Below, one piece after another: positions 19,482-32,548 of a stretch of 64,000 bases of DNA; within the stretch, counting starts at the first letter, position 1, and the number at the start of each line of letters is the position of its first letter. The DNA comes from Lateolabrax maculatus (lineage: Eukaryota > Chordata > Actinopteri > Acropomatiformes > Lateolabracidae). Under the pieces are notes generated by a model. The model searched no databases and was not told the DNA's origin. It was given only the letters and a program-made list of their open reading frames with translations. The stretch covers positions 22,381,501 to 22,445,500 of the forward strand of contig CM062209.1 in NCBI GenBank assembly GCA_031216445.1, given 5' to 3'. Position numbers and translations under genes: made by a program.

Positions 19482-19967
19482 GACCGACTGTAGTGAACAC
19501 ACAGGCTTTGGTGTGACTGGAGCAGATGGACCAGTAAACATAAGGCCAGGCCTGTTTAGAGACAATTTATAACGGAGGTCTGGTGGTTTACTGCAGTCAT
19601 TTTTTATAGCGTAGCAGTGTTGTGGATAATTTGGGCCTCAGTTACAGTATGTCCTAGATTTTACTCGTGTGCATTTTGTAGCACTGGATTTTGAGGATAT
19701 TCTTATTGGAAACATGGATTCAATTTAATTGAAAAACCCACTTGTTTGAAAGGTTAGCCTACAGGGGCCATAGCAGGTCTTTACCCTGCGGTGTGTTCCA
19801 CATTATTCTACAAAATAAATTCAAAATACATTTCTATACCAACTACACTGATAGAGCATACCTTTCGCATTTTGTGAAATCCACTTTACTCTTTTTAGTA
19901 GAGACAGAGGAGATTGATACGACCTGCTTGTCTCTGAGTTAAGAGACAGAGCTGGAAACTCAATTAG

Positions 19968-20214
19968 GTTAGCCTAGCTTAGCATAAAGACTGGAAGTAA
20001 AGGGTTATTAGCTAGCCTCGATCTGTGAAAAAAAGAAAATACACCTGCCAACAACCAGCTCTAAAGCTCCCTAATCACAAGGATCTCACTTGTTTAATCA
20101 ATAGGCAAATGTAAAAAACACAGTTTATGGCTTTAGAGGGAGCTACGTGGGGACGTTAACTATTTCAAGGCTAGCTGTTTCCCCTTGCTTCCAGTCTTGA
20201 TGCCAAGCTAGGCT
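19968..20214. mobile_element. Foldback MITE-like repeat
   Basis: Left arm 19971-20000 (AGCCTAGCTTAGCATAAAGA...) pairs with right arm 20185-20214 at 27 of 30 positions; about 180 bp lie between them. The GCTTAGCATAAAGACTGGAA core is a very common teleost dispersed repeat motif, and half copies occur at 21361 and 25110. Confidence 0.7.
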
Positions 20215-21080
20215 CAAAACATTTTGAAACATTTTCAAGTTGCGCAGACACAATTTGCATGAAGTCATGATGTAAACTTTTTTACACTTTTAAAAAGTTT
20301 TTTCTTTACATTTTAGTAGTGGTGGTGCCATTATTTTGAATTTTCATAAGCATATTCAGATTCTTGGGTCTCAGTTGTATGGTTTGCCTCATGAACACTA
20401 CAGTCAATCAAAACCACAGAGTACACAATGATCTGAACCACTGCTTCACACCTGAGCAGACACGTTTTTCAGTTAAAATTACTGGTAGGTGGGTTTTTAT
20501 TTTGAAATCACTGCCTGTTGGATAATTGAATAATTATTGATATGATAATTGAATTAGTTGTAAATAGATTTAATGAACAACCAACCATAAGTAAATCACT
20601 ATTCATGAACACACAAAATAATTGTTCTGATTTGGATTATTAAAAGAATATCATATATAAAGAATACAGAAGAAATTGTATGTCCTTAGTCTCTTTTATG
20701 GCAATTTAGATGTTGCAATACTATACCAAGAGAACAAGTAATGTCACTGTTAAAGGTTACAGAGTGTTTTGTCAAAACTTCCACCATCACCCATAAGGCT
20801 ATGGCCTGCTCTCTGCCTGGTCCCACTTTGTAACTAGGCTATATCGTGGCAATGGCAGTGAATGAGGTTAAAAATATCTGACTCAATCTGGGTCATAACA
20901 GTCGTGTTAGGGATAGATCCAAAACTGCTTGTGTTCCACAACCAGTGTGCACCTTCCGAAGTCCAAATCACTTTCTGTTTACTGTGATAAAAATAAATAA
21001 CACAAAGGAGCTGCAAAGAAGATGACAAGAACTATCTGAACTTTTCTCAGGATTGCTTTCATTTTTTTTTCCTGCATGAG

Positions 21081-21123
<43 letters not shown>

Positions 21124-21360
21124 GGTGTCTCCAAGAGTCTAAATGAAATGTTTGCAGTGCAAACTATGCGGAATGAGGGGTGTTAAGGGTTTTTCAAACT
21201 AAATCCCTGGCTCATCCTCATCTACACTTTACAGTGGATTTCCAAAATTCAGATCATGCCACAATTTTCCATTGCTCGTTAATTTTTGATGTCAACCTCT
21301 GGCCCGTGCAGCAGTCCTCCTGGTGTTTAAAATACAATTTAGATGAGATTACCCACCTTC
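20215..21360. other. Non-coding interval
   Basis: AT-rich, no supported gene; a TG microsatellite at 21084-21121. Confidence 0.5.
21084..21121. repeat. (TG)19 microsatellite
   Basis: Uninterrupted TG run. Confidence 0.95.
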
Positions 21361-21494
21361 TTAAAGGAACAGTTAAACATTTTGGAAAATATGCCTATTC
21401 ACTTTGTTTGATACAAGCCTCATGTTGTAATTCTCAGAGCTGCATGGTGATTAGCCTAGCTTAGCATAGAGCTAGCCTGGCTCTGTCCAAAAGA
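21361..21494 (+). mobile_element. Half copy of the foldback repeat (left half)
   Basis: Starts TTAAAGGAACAGTTAAACAT and proceeds to TTAGCCTAGCTTAGCATA and CTGGCTCTGTCC. It is the approximate reverse complement of 25110-25282, which ends AAACTGTTCCTTTTAA. Confidence 0.65.
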
Positions 21495-22065
21495 AAAAAA
21501 AGGACAGAGGACAGAGACAGAATGATTATGGAGAGATCCTCCAGAACCGTGGACATGTTAGCTAAAGCATTCAATACACAAGGCAGAGGGACATATTTAT
21601 AGGACATCTGATCAGGAAAACACTGAAGCGAGGACTGGCCTTCACTGGGTGTGATCCCATCATGCTCCTCGCAAGGGATTTGGAGCTTCACGTGTCCATG
21701 ACTGGGATGCAGAAGCTCCACCTAGCTGTGTGATTCATTGAAACACCTAGTACTTTAATCAGCAAACATGTCTAATAAAGAAAAATGAGTATGATGAAGA
21801 AGCCAGTTATCCTCCAAACTACTTCATTTTTTAACTTCATATAGGACCATGCTATTGATATCTGACTGAGCCCAGCAGGGGCGAGATATAGTTTTCAGCT
21901 GCTCAGACAAACATTGTGATTGCCAAGATACAGTATGTGCACATCTGCAGGGCCTGTGTGTCTGCAGAGAATAATGAACCAGCATGAACCAGGCCCTCTG
22001 TCCTTAGAATGTTCCTGTTACACAATACTGAAGTGCTCGGAAAATCTGCAGATTTAAAGCTACTT

Positions 22066-22416
22066 TATATGGCCAAAGGTCAGTGGACACCTGACCATCA
22101 CATCTATATGAGCATGTTGGACATCCCATTCTAAAACCATGAGCATCAATATGGAGTTGGACCCCCATTTGAGGCTACAGCAGCCGTCATTCTTCTGGAA
22201 AGGCTTTCCACAAGAATTTGTGTGTGTCTGTAGGAATTTGTGCCCATTCAGCTAAAAGGTCAGGCACTGATGTTGGACGATAAGCCTGCCTCACAATCTA
22301 CGTTCTAATTCCTCCGGAAGGTGTTCAGTGGGGTTGAGGTCAGGGCTCTTTGCAGGCCGATCGAGTTTCTCCACTCCAAACTCGTCTAACAATGTATTTA
22401 TGGACCTCACTTTGCA
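22066..22416. mobile_element. Tc1/mariner-type MITE, one end missing
   Basis: Starts TTATATGGCCAAAGGTCAGTGGACACCTGACC and includes GGAATTTGTGCCCATTCAGC and GTGTTCAGTGGGGTTGAGGT. This sequence style belongs to a very common non-autonomous Tc1/mariner-like repeat of fish whose two ends are complementary. The matching right end is not seen after 22416, so the copy is truncated. Family naming is from memory of the repeat, not from a search. Confidence 0.55.
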
Positions 22417-23006
22417 GTTCCTGTTGAGATTTGAGATCAGTCAGAGTCCCACCTGTCACATAAACTCACACACAAGTGGGAAAATGGTGAAAACTTATCA
22501 GAGCCTCAAGCACTGAATCCTGAAAAATGTACTCCATTGTTTTTATTGCACCATCCATCATCCTTCAGTGTTTTGTTGTTTTACAGAGTATCTGCTCCAT
22601 TGTTCTGGAGCATCCAGCTGGGTCCATCTCCTCTCATATCTTGCTTTGCAGATTTACCTCTCTTTTTCAACACCACCCAATCAGTAGTTTCCTGGCTGAG
22701 ACTGGTTGCTTCACAGTGCCTGCATGGAGCTCATATTGCTTGTCTAGGGTGAGGTTTTTGGCAGTGCACACACCCAGGACTGATCACGATTTTGTGGACG
22801 CAGATGCAGCATCAGAACCTGGCCCGTCACACAGGGGCAGTCGATGTCCGGCCCGTGCCACGAGGCCTCTGTGGCACGCTCAGCTCTGCAGCTCGTGATC
22901 AGTCTGTGATGCCTGTCTCTTACAGACTGTGCTCTGGCACTTCATAAATACAGCAGCCAACACAGCACGTTATCTACAGAGGACCATTCTGCAGCAATAT
23001 GCTCAT

Positions 23007-23024
23007 ACACACACACACACACAC
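23007..23024. repeat. (AC)9 microsatellite
   Basis: Short uninterrupted AC run. Confidence 0.9.
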
Positions 23025-23235
23025 GGGCAGTGGGCATGCTGTAATGAATAAGTGTTGGCTGCTTTATAAGGGATTAAGGTTTTTCAGATAAGCAGCCATT
23101 TGATTTGAGTTATTGTGTTGAACATAGGGGATTAGAATACTTTTATCCATTCTCTTCATAATTGTGTCCATGGATCAGATTTTATTTTTTTACAGATCAG
23201 ACAAAAATAAAATTAAAAAAAATTAAGTTTCTAAG

Positions 23236-23262
23236 ATATATATATAATATATATATATATAT
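23236..23262. repeat. (AT)n microsatellite
   Basis: AT alternation with one interruption, flanked by A- and T-rich DNA. Confidence 0.85.
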
Positions 23263-25109
23263 TTTTTTCCATCTCCCAAATACACCAAAGGTATTAACCA
23301 AACCATATCCCCTTCACAACCAACAAAGGTAACAACAAAATAAACACATAAAGGCAATTTAAATGTAAACAAAAGCAGTAGGATAGAAATAAAAAACAGA
23401 CGAATAAAATAATAAGATAAAAATTAATTTTGCCACAGGAAAAAAATGGTTCTATTGTATTAAACAGTAGGGTGTCCCAATACACGTGTTTGTATTAGTA
23501 CATGCATGCCTTTTGCTGTGGACTTTTATTCTAAAGACTAAAACACAAAGCAAAAGCTACCTACAATCAGAGTGGCTAATTGTTCCTCTTGTTAGTCATT
23601 TACAGCATTTGCACAGCAATTTAGATATCAGTAGAGTTAAACTGTCAGAAATATTCATCAAATCCATGCCAGTGTTGTCCATACATTTTAAGTGTTGAAT
23701 ATGCAGAAACTACCACAGTGAGTTTGTATTCCCCTCCTGATATTGGACAATCAAACTATTACATTAAGATGCAAACATAAAATCAAGGATTGTTGAATGA
23801 ATTGAATACAACATACTGTACTATATGTAAACACAGAAAGACAGTACATTAATAGGATCAATAAAACAGATACTTTGCTCTATTTAAAGTGAGAAACACG
23901 TGAATGGTCCAGAATAGCTCAATTCAAACACTGGACCACTTAGAACTAGTTAGCTCCAAGCATTACTGTCATATGAATGTTGAGATTGCAATCAGTGAGT
24001 CTGACTTTGTTTTCTTAAAGGAAACCAGGCCAGCCGCTGTTTTCTACTGATATTCTTTTGTTTGGCTGTGTGCTCGTTGGGTCTTCTATATGCCCCTTTA
24101 TATCATTTTTTACCATTTTTATCATGATTTACCTTTAGTAGGCGACAGGTGCTAGGCACCTACTGCATGGTATTTTATTGTGGATATTATTAATTATATA
24201 TATATTTATTAAAAGTGTGTGGTGCATGCTTTTTTTGGTGTCAGGTCTGCTGTCCCCCTCTTATGTCTCCCACAGTCGTCTGGCAGGACGGTGTGCCCGA
24301 GCAGACCCGACCTTCCTACCTTGAAGAGAGTTAACTAATTTTCACTGTCTAATTAAACCATTGTCTTGCTTACTTACCTCATGCCACTGGTCTGAAATTA
24401 AGTTCAACTTGCTTTTACACAAGATTTGCCTCTTGCAAATTGTTCCCGTTCGGGGAAGCCCCAGAGTTGGTCACATGACACACCGATGTGTCACACCTCC
24501 TGCCCCTTAGCGGGAGGTGGTGTAGTCAGACATAGAAGGATATTTTCTGTACCAGGCACCACATTAAGCTTTGCTAGGTAATGTTGATAAGATATAATGT
24601 CATGTGACACTGTAGCTATGATACTGATTAATTTATGATACTGAGTAATTCATGTTATACAATGCAAATATGATAGTTAGCAGTTGTTTTCCCTCAGTTT
24701 GCTTTCTGTCTTTTCTTTTTTGGTACCTCTCTGGGCTTGATTAGCTGTGTTTAGAGAGGAGTCCTAGTGCAGGGCAGGATTAAACCATGCTGCACCTTTT
24801 GTAAGGGGTGAGTCATAGAGCCTCTGCTGTTTTTTAAATTTTTTATACAAAGTTCAGTCTTTCAACTGATTTATTCAGCCAATTGAAATCTATTTATGAC
24901 ACTAATTACTGAATTTGAATCAATTATATTAATATTAATATTATTATTGAAATAAAAAATTGTTCTTCTCATTTCAGGCTTTTCAAGGGCAATTCCCCCA
25001 TCGGGTCCCTGGGTAATCAGTCCCACTCTTAACCCTGCCTCCATTAAATGGCAAATTTTACACAATGAGATGTAATATGTTAATGAGGTGCTGGCAGCCA
25101 GATTTAATT

Positions 25110-25282
25110 ACCTTTGGACAGAGCCAGGCTACCAATTTCTCCCTGTTTTCAGTGTTTGTGCTAAGCTAAGCTAACCAGCTGCTGGCTAATGGACACATAT
25201 AAGAGACTTATCGAGCTTCTCATTTAACTCTCCCCCAGAAAGCAAATACACGTATTTCCAAAAATGTCAAACTGTTCCTTTT
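25110..25282 (-). mobile_element. Half copy of the foldback repeat (right half)
   Basis: Contains TTTGGACAGAGCCAGGCTA, TGCTAAGCTAAGCTAACCAGC and the end AATGTCAAACTGTTCCTTTTAA, the inverse of the 21361-21494 copy. Confidence 0.65.
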
Positions 25283-28200
25283 AAAAAGGTAACCCTGTGT
25301 ATTTATGAGCCTTTTCATAGTAACTCGACAAGTTGCTATTTCATCAGTGTTAGTTAACGACTTAAACCCCTTTTCAACATACATCAAGTATCACGACCCT
25401 GAAGTACTGCGGATCTCTGTGCATCAGTGAGTTTTGTGCATGCGTGTGTAGCATGTGTGTGTGTTTGCTTGAGGGCCACTTAACATTCTGATGGGAAGTC
25501 GAGCATGGCAATGAGTGACTTGAAAAGGAGGTAATCGTGACAAACGGCGCCGTTCAGACGCTGCGGCTGCTCATGGGTCAGTCATGCAGAGGGGAGACAT
25601 ATGATATTTAGCAGAGAAGGCATGTTTTATTTTATTTAAGTACAAGTCTGCCAAGGAGCATTCGGGAACTGCTTGTGCAAAAACAAAAGATAAACTTACA
25701 GTAGCATTAATGTGGTGCCTTCAAGATGGGCATTTCAGTCCACTCATCAACCATCTGACCATCAAGGCATCTGCCAGCTATGTGTTCCTTCCATTTCCTC
25801 TGTGAGCTTATCTTTTCCTCCTTCCTGTCCTGCCTCTTTCCCTCCATCACTCTTTTCCACTCATCGTGAAAAGGGAACTCTGTACGCTCAGATCTGGCCC
25901 CTGGCGTTTGTCACATTTCATCCCCACGCTCTCCCTCTCGTGTCACGCTCCTGTCGACCCTTTCAGGTGAGGAAGGAATGCTATAAAAATAATCTTTCAA
26001 ATGAATGAGACGTATCTTGAGGCCGGGGGTTCTGGGGAGCTGACATTTTCCTCACCACTAATACGGGCTCTGCTTTTGACGGCTCCGTCCCGGGAGGGGT
26101 TGCTGCACTCTTCTCCATCATACCCGCCCATGAGGTCACTGATTCGTACACGAGCGGATTTAATGGAGTGCCGTAGCTTGCTTCTGACGTTCAGGAGAGT
26201 TAAATGAAGATGCAGACAAGGGCAGCCATGTCATCTTTATCTTTAAGGGTATAAAAAGATAGAATATATATATGTATATATATTCTATCTATATGTATAT
26301 ATGTATGTGACGAGAACTGTTGGGCCCTATTTTCCTGACCTTGAAATCAACTCTGCCGGCCTTACTTTATAACCTCCAGTCAATAGTAAGATAACTGTTA
26401 CTAATCGAATTTTAACAGATTGGCCTTTTACCTTTTTAGAATTAAATAGCCACATTAGGTTTCGACAAAGCACCAATGTTAAAGACTCAAGGGGAAATGT
26501 AGTTGACACACACAAGTGCTACTGTATATTGAGCTTAAATGTTAGTGTGAATCTACAGTACCATGTTAGTATGGTGCGAGCAACATCTGCTAATTTCCAA
26601 GTAGATCTTTTCCCAATATAACTGTGAGAAAGTGACTTACTAAGAAAAATACAATGCAAAACTTTAGGGCGTAATGTAGCTCCAGCTGAGGCTTGAGAGC
26701 AGAGGGTTAGAATTAGGTAACTGGTTTCAATGTGGCATGCTAAGTGTCAAGTGCTTAACACACAAAAGGTGTCCATCAACCAACTCTTCCACCCTTTTAA
26801 CACCAAAATTAGCGCAATAAATACTTTTTTTTTTAAACGCGGGTAACCCTGCTAAAAGTAGGCGATTGACTCCTTTTCCATTGACACGAGTTTGCCTTTG
26901 TGTTTATTTTTTCTGGTGTGTCACATGAAACAGGGCGACAGATACTTTTTTATATTTTTTTTAATTCAGTCTCTCTTTCAAACTCAACGCAGAATAATTT
27001 GGAACAATGTTCAAGATGGACGGAATTTGTGGCGGTGATGACAAAGAGTTGCAGGAGTGACCTGGGCTGGAGGTTTACCAAAAATTAGGTTTCAACTTGA
27101 GTAAAAATGTAGTGTTGTGGTGTATCACTCCATGAATGTGCTGAGACCAGAGCAGACATGAGAGTCTGGAGGAAAGTAACAGCAACTGCGGCTCTTCATA
27201 GGTTTGAAAATCAGTCTGTCTGAGGTGTCACAGGGTCCCTAAATGTCACAGCAAACATCAGTCTGGGAACTGGATTATAGACTGCCTGTAGCTAAAAGAC
27301 AAAGACTGAAAAACTACATCCAGTGGTCAAAGTGAATTGAATACAGCTCACCCTGTATTTTGGAGAAGATGCTCCATGACACTTAACCTTGTTTCAGACT
27401 GTCTCATCAACTGAAAGGCAGACAGTTCCTGATGGGTACATAGAAAAATCTAAGTAAGCAAGACTTGACGCTCGTCTCCCAGTCTGCACCACTCACATAG
27501 ACAGTTGATAGGATTTAGTTGGCTATTTGATACGTATTGTCAGGTTTTTGCTAATACACATATTGATATTTTATTACATTCTGGGTATGGATTGTAATTA
27601 ATGAACAGTATTATTGTAATGTTTATATAATAATTAATATTCTATCATAACTTTTAATCTTTCATTGTAATATTTGTATTTGAGGCTGAACACAGTATGC
27701 TCAATACCAAGGTGCAGACTGCCACCTTTCTCCCTTTGAATTTAAAGGCAGACCAGCTGAGAATTAGTGGTCAGGAGAGGACAAAAGTTGATGGTCCATC
27801 ACCACCAACAGCCGGAGGGCTCAAATATGGATGTAGTCCCCAGGTCTCCATGCAGGACCAACTTTCAACACAGAGAAATATTATTGTCTCTTTATCCACA
27901 ACCCCAACCCCCGTCTCCTTCCAGGTGGCCTGTTATTCCTTCTTGTAGGGGAAGAGGAGGCAGAGGTCCCTGGAGATCCCTTGAGAGTTGTACCTGCTCA
28001 GATTAAAATGTTGTCTGCTTAAAGGGCAAGGTCAGCTTGCTCTTGCTGTGGATTCTCATCGGTATTTTTCAGATGCATCAGTTAGTTTTGTTTGGAAAAA
28101 GGGTGCAAGGCTGTCTCTCAGGAAAATGGAGAGTTCATTTTATTTTGTTGGCAAAATTCTCAGACCATCCAAATCAATCTGTTGACTTAATCAAGCATAC

Positions 28201-28950
28201 TATACATTTACTTCAGCTGCTCTGTTGTGCTCACAATACACATATCTTATCTTTATACAAAACATACTAGTCATAATATTAATGCAACACCTTAAAGCAG
28301 CACGAATTGTCCTTGTCAGCTCTACATGGCGTTTTAGCATCTTTCCACTAATTATTTTGGTTTTTCATCCTGCTTTAATGTTTGGTTTGGTCACACTGCT
28401 GTCGTCAGCTTCATTTCCAGCAGCAGACAGCTGTTTTCAGCAGAAAAAGCTCTGATAAACCCACTGTACACTGCCTCCCAGCAAGGAGGGGAACACAGAA
28501 AACAGGGAATCACAGAGGTAACAGATTAAGTGACACCAAGTGGCCAAAAAAAAAAAAAAAAACTTAATACAACTTATAAATACTTTATAAAATGCTAACA
28601 ATCATAGGGTGGTTTCATAAATGACATTATTTTGTTCATTCAAGTCAATGTTAAAAGCAGGTTAAATATCCTTTCAAGTAAAAGTAAGATCATGGGACGT
28701 TAGAGTTCCATACACAAATCAAAACCCATGTTGATAAGTTGATAAGTCTTGATCCGAACAATGTTCATATTAGATTCTGCAGAACATCATGCAGGAAGTC
28801 GTGTGCTGTGTTTGTAGCACAGACAGGTATGTTTGTGGGAAGTGTTGTTGGGCTGGGGTTTTTGTGTCCCATCTCAGACCATTAATGTTGGTCAGTTTAA
28901 AAAATATATGTGAATATATTTTTTGATTGATTGATCCATTTTAGGGAGAC
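25283..28950. other. Non-coding interval
   Basis: No supported gene. It holds an AT-rich palindrome at 26257-26290, T- and A-runs (26826-26835, 28545-28561), and otherwise unique-looking sequence with stops in all frames. Confidence 0.5.
26257..26290. repeat. AT-rich palindrome, 16-bp arms, 2-nt loop
   Basis: AGATAGAATATATATA pairs exactly with TATATATATTCTATCT around TG. Cruciform-prone. Confidence 0.95.
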
Positions 28951-28994
28951 ATCACATCTGCTGTTGTATCTCAATCACCAATTGATGACCAACT

Positions 28995-29053
28995 GACAGA
29001 TGACAGTGCAAAAGCCAAAGATTTTAAATGCACAATAATATGAAAACAGTGAA
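28995..29053. repeat. Direct repeat copy 1 flanking a minisatellite
   Basis: TGACAGATGACAGTGCAAAAGCC...ATATGAAAACAGTGAA is repeated with changes at 29349-29410. Confidence 0.6.
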
Positions 29054-29089
29054 CTTAAATGATTAATATTGGTTGTTATTGGTCATTGG

Positions 29090-29233
29090 TTGTTGTGTCA
29101 CAAGCAACTGTTGTTGCATCACAATTGCCTGTTATTGTTTCACTATCAGCTGTTGTTGCATCCCAGTGACCTTCTGTCGCATCACAATGACTTGTTGCAT
29201 CACAATCACCGATTGTTGCATCTCAATCCCCTG
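29090..29233. repeat. 21-bp minisatellite, about 7 degenerate units
   Basis: Units of consensus TTGTTGCATCACAATCACCTG start at 29090, 29111, 29132, 29153, 29174 (18 bp), 29192 and 29213. The period is a multiple of three, which creates a spurious repetitive reading frame (LLLHHN-type). Confidence 0.85.
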
Positions 29234-29348
29234 TTAATGACTTTGCACTACTTATTATTATAAGTGTTATTGTTATGCACCAATACATCACAGCAACTTC
29301 CTTGTATGTGAAAAAATACATAGCAATAAACCCACTCTGATTCTGATT

Positions 29349-29410
29349 TGACAGATGACCAACAGTCCAAAAGCCAAATATTCTAAATTTACAATATTAT
29401 GAAAACTGAA
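29349..29410. repeat. Direct repeat copy 2 flanking a minisatellite
   Basis: TGACAGATGACCAACAGTCC...ATTATGAAAACTGAA matches 28995-29053 with indels. Confidence 0.6.
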
Positions 29411-30989
29411 TTTGTTTTTGCTGTATTTGTTTCTTTTATAAAAAACTTAACCTTGACAGTGATTTTTACATAACTGCAAATATGTCATTTTAGTTGCATA
29501 CTGTTAATCCAAACCAAAAATGGCATAAACAAAATAATTCAGGGTTATGCAGTCATGCAGTTTTAACGTTTGGCCAGTGGGTTAATTTATTATGCAGTCA
29601 TTTCATTCAAGTCGGGCATGAAAGTAATTCTTCCTTGCTGCGTTCAAAAGTGTATGCTGCATTCATGTTACATTGTCTAAACTGTAAATGTGAGGCAACA
29701 AGTCAGTGGCAAAATATGATTTAATCAACATGAACATGAGTGAAGCAAATGCATACATTTACACCTAGCCAACACACTTATACACAGCACATAAAATTAA
29801 TTATTAAGCAACTCAAAATAACAAAACACATGTATATTGACAATAATAAACAATTAAGTGCTGCTCAATTAGAAAATTTAACTTTCTCTGTTACCAAAGA
29901 AGATAACACAGTTACCTTCAATAACACCGTGTAGAAACATTTTACAGCCTTTGAATTTATTTACGGTTTATACACAGAGCCACAGAGTATTACAATACTT
30001 GAATACATGGGGAAACTTGATGGACTTGATAGACTCTGAGTTTAAGATTATTATTTTTTATTTTATTATTATGCAGATGTTCAGGTGAGAAGGTGTTCAG
30101 AGAGCCGGGTGTTAGCCTTTTCGTAAACACTAAGAGGGAGTGCATTTCATTTTAATCAGCAGTTGTGTAAGTAGATTTTTCAACTATATATAAATAGGAT
30201 GTTTGATAGAAAATAGCCACAGACCTTTACACAGTGAATTTAGCTGGTTCTTTTGATAACTTGATATTTGAATTGACAAGCTTTGGGATTGTGCGACAGC
30301 TGGATTCCTGGTAAATCCCAGACCTGTCATCTATTTTTAAAGCGCCACCTAAAGACCAATGGCGTGTCATTATTACCATGTCACTTAGCTCTACTGCAAC
30401 TCCAGAAAGTACATTCAGATTATTGCGTGCCTGCAGTTTCTTGTTTGCTTTCCTTCCCTCACACACACTCACACACACACACACACATACTTCTCATTGG
30501 TGCCATTAGGAAGGCAGATGCCATCATCCATTACATACTGCTGTTTGGCCTGCGGCTCCTCATACGGCATCGAGTTAGGGAGGGTGGGCTCCTACCTATC
30601 ATTAAACCACCTCGACAGTTAGGGTGGTAATCCCAGCCATATCAATCAAGCCTAATTGGTCTAAGCCTGCAGAAAATGCTGCGTTACCGTATTAACGATT
30701 CCCCGGGGAGAGGAGGAGGGTACTATAAAATGCAAACGATGTGAGTAGGTAATGGGGTTTCCTCTTGGGTCATATACATCTTCCCGTTTTAACATGGAAG
30801 TTAGGGAAGGCCTATCATAACTAGTTTTTGACTTATAGGATACTTTTAAGTGTATTAAATGAATTGTTCTTAAACAATTATTTATTATGTAACAGAGTTT
30901 GGGAGTGACATGTTATTTTGAGGCTTGTGGTGGGACAATGCCGTATTAACATTCTCTGTGGAATGATTACCCTAGTTTAGCTAATACAA
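29411..30989. other. Non-coding interval
   Basis: No supported gene; an interrupted AC run at about 30460-30489. Confidence 0.5.
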
Positions 30990-31104
30990 CCCATCTAACT
31001 GTGGGTGTGTTGGCAGACAGGTGTATTTCTTTGAATGCCAGAGTGTTTGTTTAACTTTGTGCCAGTGACCCAGGTGCCTCTCTTGTCTCCAGTTCCCGTG
31101 CTCA

Positions 31105-31299
31105 GTGCAGTTAGATGTCAGGACTCTTTTTAAAGGCCCGGCACCCACACTTGCAAACGATGTGGGCCTCATAGATAATTGGACCACATTCTGGGGGAGA
31201 CCTGGTCTGATGAGGAGAGACGGCATTCATCCTACTTTGGATGGTGCAGGTCTCATAGCCAGAAATTTGACCAAGTTTATTAGTGGACCCACACCGTGA
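31105..31299 (+). pseudogene. L2 LINE ORF1 C-terminal fragment (esterase-like domain)
   Basis: Reads FKGPAPTLANDVGLIDNW then RRDGIHPTLDGAGLIA. The D-G-I-H-P-T block is the Asp-x-x-His motif of the SGNH/GDSL-type esterase domain found in ORF1 of many CR1/L2 LINEs. The N-terminal Ser block is not visible, so only the C-terminal end remains. Confidence 0.6.
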
Positions 31300-31499
31300 C
31301 AATCCAGAGTTCAGACCAGGAAGCAGAGCTGCAGTCCTACACGCTTCTCTGCGCTTCCATTAGAGCGGTTACCCACCCAAAACCCCGTAAAAAATCCCAT
31401 AGAGACTGTGTCTGTCCCCCGACCACTTCAATTAATTAATTTAAATTCAAACAGAAGAGGAGTTACTCATAAAAACTTAATAAAAATTAAAACTACCAG

Positions 31500-32548
31500 T
31501 GTAGTGGTACAACCAAATAAGAGAATTAAATGTGGACTCTTAAACATTAGATCTCTGTCGTCTAAAGCTGTGTTAGTCAATGATTTAATATCTGACTATC
31601 ATATGGATATATTTTGTCTGACTGGAACTTGGCTGTGTCAGGAAGAATATGTTAGCCTGAATGAGTCCAGTCCTCCTAGTCATATTAATACTCACATTCC
31701 TCAAGGCACTGGCTGAGGAGTTGCAGCCATCTTCGACTCTAGCTTATTAATCAATCCTAAACCTGAACTTAGTTTGAACTCATTCAACAGAGTCATTATT
31801 GTAGGTGATTTTAATATTCACGTGGACGTCGATAATGATAGCCTTAGTTCTTCGTTTATCTCACTATTAGATTTGATTGGTGTCTGTCAGAGTGTAAACA
31901 AACCAACTCATTGTTTTAACCACACCCTCGATCTTGTTCTGTCACATGGAATCGAAATTGAAGATTTAATAGTCTTCCCACAAAATCCTGTTTTATCAGA
32001 CCATTATTTAATAACTTTTGAATTTATATTACTGGACTATAGGCCATTAGGCAAACATTCCTTCAGTAGATGCCTGTCCGATAGTGCTGTAGCTAAATTT
32101 AAAGAAGTGATTCCATCTGCATTTAATTCAATGCCATGTCTCAATATAATGGAGGACTCCTATGCTAACTTTAGTCCCTCCCAAATTGATCATCTGGTTG
32201 ATAGTGCTGCAGGCTCGCTGCGAACGACTCTCGATTCTATTGCCCCTATCAAAAAGAAGATAATAAAACAAAAGAGGTTAGCTTCATGGTATAACTCCTT
32301 AACCAGCAAATTAAAAGAAACATTGCGAAAATTAGAAAGGAAATGGCGTTCCACCAAACTGGAGGAAACTCATTTAGTTTGGCAAGATAGTCTTAGAACA
32401 TACAGGAAGGCCCTCCGTAATGTTAGAGGAGCCTATTACTCCTCACTAATAGAGGAACATAAGAACAACCCCAGGTTTCTTTTCAGCACTTTAGCCAGGC
32501 TGACACAGAGTCAGAGCTCTGTTGAGCCATGTATTCCCAGAGCAGCAC
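31500..32548 (+). pseudogene. L2 LINE ORF2, endonuclease and linker (broken)
   Basis: [20 protein letters not shown] (about 31530) begins the AP-like endonuclease; LTGTWL (about 31618) is the altered ETWL block, with the catalytic Glu replaced by Gly. A stop at 31714 and a small deletion follow. VGDFNIHVD (about 31801) keeps the catalytic Asp/Asn, SDHYLITFE (about 31999) the terminal Asp-His. A basic linker (KKKIIKQKRLASWYN, RKALRNVRGAYYSSLI) then runs to about 32530, where the sequence jumps. With the Glu to Gly change the endonuclease could not cut. Confidence 0.85.

Larger units (their letters stand above)
18935..19967. other. Non-coding interval with CCAAT/CRE-like motifs and a CA run
   Basis: Contains an inverted CCAAT (GATTGG, 19118-19123) and a perfect CRE-type palindrome TGACGTCA (19131-19138) in a locally CpG-containing stretch, and a (CA)12 run at 19458-19481. 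No coding gene supported. Confidence 0.45.
22417..25109. other. Non-coding interval
   Basis: No gene supported. It contains an AC run (23007-23024), an AT run (23236-23262) and an unclassified CpG-containing patch at about 24240-24530 (ACACCGATGTGTCACACC) that may be an unrecognised element. Confidence 0.45.

Noticed and set aside
29069..29263. Leu/His-rich repetitive frame that looks like a repeat protein
   Set aside because: Produced by the 21-bp minisatellite; no start context, codon signal or flanking exons.
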